Of a DNA stretch of 64,000 nt, positions 59,662-64,000 are shown piece after piece. The translations under genes and the position numbers were made by a program. Position 1 is the stretch's first letter, and every line of letters starts with the position of its first letter. The notes beneath the pieces were generated by a model. It was given only the letters and a program-made list of their open reading frames with translations, was not told where the DNA came from and did not search any database. Location: assembly GCA_021200565.1 (NCBI GenBank), contig JAJQGJ010000014.1:1-64000 (forward strand), read 5' to 3'. This DNA comes from Oscillospiraceae bacterium (lineage in GTDB: Bacteria > Bacillota > Clostridia > Oscillospirales > Ruminococcaceae).

Positions 59662-59829
59662 TCACGCTGGTGATGCATTGTTACAGGTAGAAGCGGTTGC
59701 ACAACTACCACCATTGGTAAGCGCTGAACTATAAACTCCCTTTGAAATATCTGCGTTACTACAGTGTCCTGTGCAACTGCTTCCCATTAATTCGTATAGT
59801 TCACCGTTTGTACTCTTTTCAAAATTCAT
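59662..59829 (-). CDS. 55-residue cysteine-containing RiPP-type precursor peptide
   Basis: A small frame with a perfect ribosome binding site (AGGAGGTGATAAC, then ATG) at the head of the minus-strand cargo operon. The leader-like part MNFEKSTNGELYELMGSSCT contains acidic-aliphatic ELYELM. Four cysteines (19, 23, 43, 49) lie among many Ser, Thr, Gly, Asn and Ala. A TNGG motif at 38-41 is followed by the candidate core SCATASTCNNASPA. The layout, small size and exporter neighbour point to a ribosomally made, modified peptide. No known precursor family is recognised. Confidence 0.72.
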   Translation of the reverse strand: MNFEKSTNGELYELMGSSCTGHCSNADISKGVYSSALTNGGSCATASTCNNASPA

Positions 59830-59853
59830 GTTATCACCTCCTACTACAATATA

Positions 59854-59884
59854 ATTATAGGTTTAGAAGCCTTACAGCCAGTAA
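59854..59884 (-). promoter_or_regulatory. Possible promoter of the cargo operon
   Basis: On the minus strand TATAAT at 59859-59854 with a TTACTG at a long 19-base spacing. Weak -35 and long spacer suggest activator control. 59885-60145 shows no gene. Confidence 0.4.
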
Positions 59885-60052
59885 AACTCTTTTCCTGCTA
59901 TGTGGTTATTTCAAAAATAAAATCTACTGAACCCACCTCATTTCTACTAACCGGTTGCAACTATCACTACGCATTATGTTCGATTCAATTACTGTATAAC
60001 TTTAATATCTCTAGGGTATCCGATCGTCACGAAGCATTATTCTTTGAAAATT

Positions 60053-60079
60053 TGCTGTCAAATTGCTGTCAGCCTGTCA
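60053..60079. repeat. TGCTGTCA direct repeats near the right end of the element
   Basis: TGCTGTCA at 60053-60060 and 60064-60071, followed by CCTGTCAC. Spacing of 11 bases is that of integrase arm-type sites near element ends. Inference only. Confidence 0.45.
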
Positions 60080-60145
60080 CGACGATTCTCTGAAAGTACA
60101 ATATACAGTGCCTTTAGCTTTCACATAGCCACTATATCTTGTATC

Positions 60146-61723
60146 TCACTTATCCAACGTCTTCATCGTCGGGAACAGCAGCACATCCCTGATCGCAGGC
60201 GAGCCGGTCATGAACTGGACCATTCTGTCGATGCCGAAGCCGATGCCGCCCGTCGGGGGCATGCCTATCTCGAGGGCATTCATGAAGTCCTCATCAATCG
60301 AGTTCGCTTCGTCGTCGCCGAGGCGGATGAGCTCCTCCTGAGCTTCGAAGCGCTGGCGCTGATCAACCGGGTCGTTGAGCTCACTATAAGCGTTGCACAT
60401 TTCTGCACGGCAGATATACATCTCGAAACGCTCGACATAGTCAGGATTTTTCGGCTTGCGCTTCGTGAGAGGTGAAATCTCAACCGGGTGATCCATGATG
60501 AATGTCGGCTGGATGAGGTTCTCCTCGACATACTTCTCGAAAAGAAGGTTCAGAATGTCGCCCTTGTGGTGACGCTTTTCGTCGAACTCGAGATGGTGCT
60601 CACGGGCAATCTCAAAAGCCTCAGCGTCGGTCTTGACGCTGGCATAGTCGACGCCGGAATACTTCTTCACAGCTTCAATCATCGTTAGCCTCTCAAACGG
60701 CTTTCCGAGGTCGATTACTTCGCCATCGTACTCAATCTGTGTTGAGCCAACAACGGTTTCGGCGATATGCCTGTAAAGATTCTCGGCGAGGTCCATCATT
60801 CCATGATAGTCGGTGTAAGCCTGGTAGAGCTCCATCAAAGTAAACTCGGGATTATGATGAGTGTCGACGCCTTCGTTGCGGAAAACTCTTCCTATCTCAT
60901 AAACCCTGTCGATTCCGCCGACGATGAGTCTCTTGAGGTAGAGCTCAAGAGAAATTCTCAGCTTGACGTCCTCACCAAGCGAGTTGTAATGTGTGACAAA
61001 CGGTCTTGCATTCGCTCCGCCTGCGTTCTGGACGAGCATCGGGGTCTCAACCTCGACAAAGCCCTGTGAATCGAGCCATCTGCGGATTTCGCTGATAATC
61101 TTCGAGCGCAAGATGAACGTCTTCTTTACGTCCGGATTTACGATGAGATCTGTGTATCTCTGGCGGTATCTTGTGTCTCTGTCCTTTAAGCCGTGCCACT
61201 TTTCTGGGAGCGGAACGAGGGACTTCGACAGGAGTGTGATTTTCTTTGCGTGAAGCGAGATTTCGCCGCTGCGGGTTCTGAAAACGAAGCCTTCGACGCC
61301 GACAATGTCGCCGATGTCCCACTTCTTGAAGTCCTGGAACACTTCCTCGCCGACTTCGTTCATTCTCACATAGAACTGGATTCTGCCGGCGCTGTCCTGA
61401 ATGTCGCAGAAGCTCGCCTTACCCATAATTCGGCGGCTCATCATTCTTCCGGCAATTCTCCAGGTTTCAGCGTGGACCTTCTCAAGCTCTTCTGCAAGCT
61501 TCTCTTCCGAATCTCCGGCAGCTTCCTTGGCTTTAGCTTCCTGCGCTTCATAGTGAGCCTTGAGCTCGGCTGAAGTGGTATTGAAATCGAACTTGGTTAT
61601 CTCAAAGGGATTCTTTCCGGCAGACTTGAGAGCTTCAAGCTTGTCAAGGCGTATCTTGCGGAGCGAATTAACCTCCTCCGCAGTCATCTCCTCGCCGGAA
61701 TTTTCCAAAATCTCTTCTGTCAT
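60146..61723 (-). CDS. lysS: Lysyl-tRNA synthetase (class II)
   Basis: A 525-residue enzyme. N-terminal OB-fold anticodon-binding domain (residues 75-170: RIAGRMMSRRIMGKASFCDI), motif 1 around FVEVETPML, motif 2 YEIGRVFRNEGVDTHHNPEFT, and motif 3 GGIGFGIDRMVQFMTGSPAIRDVLLFP at the end. Complete up to a normal C-terminus, so the element's insertion next to it did not truncate it. A greA gene lies 21 bases upstream. Confidence 0.96.
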   Translation of the reverse strand: MTEEILENSGEEMTAEEVNSLRKIRLDKLEALKSAGKNPFEITKFDFNTTSAELKAHYEAQEAKAKEAAGDSEEKLAEELEKVHAETWRIAGRMMSRRIMGKASFCDIQDSAGRIQFYVRMNEVGEEVFQDFKKWDIGDIVGVEGFVFRTRSGEISLHAKKITLLSKSLVPLPEKWHGLKDRDTRYRQRYTDLIVNPDVKKTFILRSKIISEIRRWLDSQGFVEVETPMLVQNAGGANARPFVTHYNSLGEDVKLRISLELYLKRLIVGGIDRVYEIGRVFRNEGVDTHHNPEFTLMELYQAYTDYHGMMDLAENLYRHIAETVVGSTQIEYDGEVIDLGKPFERLTMIEAVKKYSGVDYASVKTDAEAFEIAREHHLEFDEKRHHKGDILNLLFEKYVEENLIQPTFIMDHPVEISPLTKRKPKNPDYVERFEMYICRAEMCNAYSELNDPVDQRQRFEAQEELIRLGDDEANSIDEDFMNALEIGMPPTGGIGFGIDRMVQFMTGSPAIRDVLLFPTMKTLDK

Positions 61724-61744
61724 TATATCTCTCCTAACGGGAAT

Positions 61745-62218
61745 TTATCTGTCAATGCCCAAAATCTCGAACTTAAGCGTTCCCGATGGAACTTCAACCT
61801 CGAAGATGTCGCCAATCTTCTTCTTGAGGCAAGCTTTGCCAATCGGTGATTCGTCGGAAATCTTATCGTTGTCAGGGTCAGACTCAGTGGAGCCGACAAT
61901 CTGATATGTCAGAATCTCGTCCAGGTCGAAATCCTTGAGCTTGACGAATGAACCAACGCCGACTTCGTCCAAAGAAAGGCTGTCGTCATCAACGATGATA
62001 GCGTTTGCGATGACGACTTCGAGGTCGGCAATCTGGGCTTCGAGCATACCCTGCTCGTTCTTCGCCTCGTCGTACTCAGCGTTTTCGGACAAGTCGCCAT
62101 ATGAACGGGCTTCCTTGAGCCTTTCAGCGACCTCTTTACGACGGACGGTTACCAGATACTCGAGCTCTTCCTGAAGCTTGTTGAAGCCATCCCTTGATAT
62201 TGTAGTAGCTTTCGCCAT
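61745..62218 (-). CDS. greA: Transcription elongation factor GreA
   Basis: A 157-residue factor that restarts backtracked RNA polymerase. Start MAKATTISRDGFNKLQEELE after TTGGAGGTAATTACA. N-terminal coiled coil with SYGDLSENAEYDEAKNEQG tip acidic residues, then the C-terminal FKBP-like domain ending SPIGKACLKKKIGDIFEVEVP. Co-transcribed with lysS, a usual Firmicutes pairing. Confidence 0.96.
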   Translation of the reverse strand: MAKATTISRDGFNKLQEELEYLVTVRRKEVAERLKEARSYGDLSENAEYDEAKNEQGMLEAQIADLEVVIANAIIVDDDSLSLDEVGVGSFVKLKDFDLDEILTYQIVGSTESDPDNDKISDESPIGKACLKKKIGDIFEVEVPSGTLKFEILGIDR

Positions 62219-62338
62219 TGTAATTACCTCCAAAACAGTTTTTCGCAGTCCTCCCGCAAACAAGCCATCTGCCGAGACTGCGCCATTCTTTTATATTATA
62301 AGACTATTTTGAGCAGTTGTCAAGATGTAAGAATGAAA

Positions 62339-62366
62339 GACGGCAGAGTCATGGGGCTCTGCCGCT
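62339..62366 (-). terminator. Terminator of the KilA-N gene
   Basis: Minus strand CGGCAGAGCCCC, ATGA and CTCTGCCG arms followed by TCTTTCATTC. Confidence 0.65.
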
Positions 62367-62380
62367 GAAAACAAGTCATT

Positions 62381-63232
62381 TTACTGATTACCGATTGTTC
62401 GAGGCAAATTCAACGCAGTTGATTCGTCAAGTACAGCTAATTGTTGCAGACTCAAGCTTCTCAGCAGCGGCATTCTCTCGGACTGCGGTTTGCCACTTTG
62501 AATCAGCACTGCATTATAGCTTTCCATATTAGATAAAATCAGAAGTTGCTTTATCGTCGCATAATCACGAATGTTGCCTTTCTTTCCGGGATTGTTGTCT
62601 CTCCATTGTTTTGCGGTCTGTCCAAAAAGGACAACGTTCAGCAAATCAGCCTCGTTTGCATAGGTACATGAGATTTGCTCCGGAGTCAGTTCGGGGAGAA
62701 TCAGATTATCTCTGATCGCATTGGTATGTATCTTGTAATTTATCTTGGATATTTCTCTGTTAAGATTCCAATTCAGAGATAGCCTGCTGTTTTCATCGTT
62801 CTTTAGCCTGCGGTAATCCTGCATTATGTAAAGCTGGAATTCAGGAGAAGTCCATGATGCAAATGACATTGCTATATCACTGTGTGCATAAGTTCCGCCA
62901 TAACGACCAGCTTTTGAGACAATTCCCACAGCGTTAGTGAGTTCAATCCATTTTGACGGAGTCATTACGAATCTGTTCAATCCAGCTTCTGTTCTAACCG
63001 CCTCGAATTGCACACGGTTAAAACCGGGATTGTGCAGTTCTTCCCATACAGCCAGGAATTCTATTGTATTCCTGTTACGCATCCAGTTCTGGATCACAAA
63101 TCTTGGGTCGTCTTCATTGCGATATTTGGCAATATCGGTAAGTGATATGAATTCGTTTTCAAAATCCATCGTATAAACGGCAATATCTATACCTTTAGCA
63201 TGGATAGTTTCTTTAATATGCTTTTCCGCCAC
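62381..63232 (-). CDS. KilA-N domain protein
   Basis: A 283-residue protein. Residues 20-110 have the KilA-N pattern (FISLTDIAKYRNEDDPRFVI, NWMRNRNTIEFLAVWEELHN, RYGGTYAHSDIAMSFASW), a DNA-binding fold of phage and mobile-element origin. The C-terminal half (ISCTYANEADLLNVVLFGQTAKQW) is the usual partner domain of chromosomal KilA-N proteins. A lone accessory gene between greA and comEC. Confidence 0.82.
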   Translation of the reverse strand: MAEKHIKETIHAKGIDIAVYTMDFENEFISLTDIAKYRNEDDPRFVIQNWMRNRNTIEFLAVWEELHNPGFNRVQFEAVRTEAGLNRFVMTPSKWIELTNAVGIVSKAGRYGGTYAHSDIAMSFASWTSPEFQLYIMQDYRRLKNDENSRLSLNWNLNREISKINYKIHTNAIRDNLILPELTPEQISCTYANEADLLNVVLFGQTAKQWRDNNPGKKGNIRDYATIKQLLILSNMESYNAVLIQSGKPQSERMPLLRSLSLQQLAVLDESTALNLPRTIGNQ

Positions 63233-63342
63233 TCAAATTCCCCCCTGAAAGCAGGATTTTTCCAAATGTCTCCCATGTCATATTCAAATAACCGCTCTAT
63301 TCGTCTAATCTGTCTCCATCAAAGTCTTCTCCCGATACTCTT

Positions 63343-63371
63343 ATAATACCACAAATCTCCCCTCCATTCAA
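63343..63371 (-). promoter_or_regulatory. Promoter of the KilA-N gene
   Basis: Minus strand TTGAAT, 17 bases, TATTAT; divergent from the comEC promoter 22 bases away. Confidence 0.6.
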
Positions 63372-63392
63372 GAGTATTTTTTCAATTCACAC

Positions 63393-63421
63393 TTGACAAT
63401 TCTAAAATAATCCTGTATAAT
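63393..63421 (+). promoter_or_regulatory. comEC promoter
   Basis: TTGACA, 17 bases, TATAAT, 33 bases before the ATG. Confidence 0.8.
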
Positions 63422-63453
63422 ATTATTATCATTTAATGAAAGGGAGTGTTCGC

Positions 63454-64000
63454 ATGCGACATGAGGCGGGATTGGCTGCCGGTGGCGCATTGACGGGGCT
63501 TCTCTTCTGTTTTTATGCAGATTTGCCGATGAGAATTGCGCTTATCGCCCTGGCGGCGGTGCTTCTTGTCGCTGGTTTGGCTATTCTGACAGGACAATTA
63601 CGCAAAGCGGTTTCAACCGCTTTTTTATTTTTACTCATTTTCTCGGTCTACGGCACCGTCTGGTTCCACCTCCGTGCAGACAGGCTCACTGCGCTTTCCG
63701 GCGAAACTGTAACCGTCTCGGGAATTGTCACCGACTGCTCGGACAGTGACCGCTCAGAGGTTACAATAAGTGGCACCATCGGCGGAATAAGAGGCAAAGC
63801 TATAGTCTATCTCAGCGGCTATAGCATCTCTCCGGGCGACAGAATCACGTTTGAGGCAACCGTTTCCGAGCTCACCGACAGTGCAGGCTTCTCTGCGAGC
63901 TCCTACTACAACCCGAAAGGCATTTTCGTCAGATGCTATCAGACCGGCGATATTGCCATCACTCCTGCTTCCGGAATCTACGCCCTTTACGGCGAGCTCA
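63454..64000 (+). CDS. comEC: ComEC/Rec2-type DNA uptake channel, 5' part
   Basis: The first 182 codons of a membrane protein, cut by the window end. Three hydrophobic segments in residues 5-70 are followed by an OB-like extracellular domain (LSGETVTVSGIVTDCSDS, GGIRGKAIVYLSGYSISPGDRITFEATVSEL) and PKGIFVRCYQ, the DUF4131 N-terminus of ComEC. AAAGGGAGTGTTCGC precedes the ATG. A terminator-like hairpin lies inside the coding region (63605-63632). Confidence 0.8.
   Translation, partial: MRHEAGLAAGGALTGLLFCFYADLPMRIALIALAAVLLVAGLAILTGQLRKAVSTAFLFLLIFSVYGTVWFHLRADRLTALSGETVTVSGIVTDCSDSDRSEVTISGTIGGIRGKAIVYLSGYSISPGDRITFEATVSELTDSAGFSASSYYNPKGIFVRCYQTGDIAITPASGIYALYGEL
63605..63632 (+). terminator. 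Terminator-like hairpin inside comEC
   Basis: AAAGCGG TTTCAA CCGCTTT followed by TTTATTTTTA within codons 51-60 of comEC. Confidence 0.5.

Larger units (their letters stand above)
46898..60145. mobile_element. Integrative mobilizable element next to tRNA-Ser, with peptide biosynthesis cargo
   Basis: Bounded by tRNA-Ser on the left and lysS on the right. It holds integrase, excisionase, sigma-like regulator, zinc ribbon, two metallopeptidases, XRE repressor, glycosylase, MobC, relaxase and the cargo operon at 54.9-59.9 kb. No type IV secretion genes are present, so transfer would need a helper. Right end marked by TGCTGTCA repeats (60053-60071), which resemble integrase arm sites. Exact attachment sites were not found, so borders are approximate. 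Confidence 0.65.

Noticed and set aside
54911-59829. Calling the cargo operon a lanthipeptide or ranthipeptide cluster
   Set aside because: No LanM, LanB/LanC, or radical SAM enzyme is present in or next to the operon; Cys and Ser/Thr content alone does not support it.
60008-60018. TCTCTAGGGT near lysS matches a stretch inside the intact tRNA-Ser and could be an attachment-site copy
   Set aside because: Ten bases only, inside the variable/T-arm region and not continuing to the tRNA 3' end; chance match cannot be excluded.

Overview
The window reads as a chromosome segment of an endospore-forming, low-to-moderate GC Clostridia, most likely a gut Oscillospiraceae/Ruminococcaceae-type bacterium. 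This is inferred from a spoIVB sporulation peptidase, Gram-positive ribosome binding sites, glycan enzymes (pullulanase, cellobiose phosphorylase), ECF sigma/anti-sigma pairs and many short palindromic intergenic repeats. No 16S gene is present, so the genus is not claimed.

Layout. 0-10 kb: PRTase-like protein, phosphoglycolate phosphatase-like HAD and tgt (minus strand); a compact type I toxin-antitoxin-like locus with opposed promoters (2.77-3.08 kb); a small kinase, a Fic protein, a frameshifted MFS transporter, a zinc-dependent phospholipase C-like protein, a MATE efflux pump and a lipoprotein. 10.15-10.51 kb: RNase P RNA. 10.8-18.8 kb: pullulanase, dipeptidase, NYN protein, rpiB, the tsaB-tsaE-dCMP deaminase group, rsmE and an acidic cysteine-rich protein. 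18.8-23.8 kb: a Phd/PIN toxin-antitoxin pair between two copies of one terminator, then two paralogous ECF sigma/anti-sigma operons. 24-38 kb: lipoprotein, free Met-sulfoxide reductase, hydrolase, nitroreductase, membrane protein, csoR-copA (copA carries a C-terminal CopZ-like domain with its own start site), two esterases plus an ATP-grasp enzyme, and an ABC exporter. 38-46.5 kb: lipoprotein, DUF1934, murI, two membrane proteins, spoIVB, cellobiose phosphorylase, recQ.

46.6-60.1 kb is an accessory element: a broken tRNA-Ser remnant and an intact tRNA-Ser, then tyrosine integrase, excisionase, sigma-like protein, zinc ribbon, two ImmA/IrrE-type metallopeptidases, an XRE repressor with an operator array, DNA-3-methyladenine glycosylase, MobC and relaxase. 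It then carries an AT-rich cargo operon on the minus strand: a 55-residue cysteine-containing precursor-like peptide, an ABC exporter, an FkbM-type methyltransferase and a composite 524-residue BtrH-like protein. This cassette looks like a ribosomal peptide (RiPP)-type biosynthetic locus without a recognised class-defining enzyme and is the best candidate for an undescribed system here.

After the element the chromosome resumes with lysS, greA, a KilA-N protein and the 5' part of comEC, cut by the window edge. Dispersed palindromic repeats recur in intergenic spaces throughout and in two cases supply the last codons of an essential gene (tsaB, murI).
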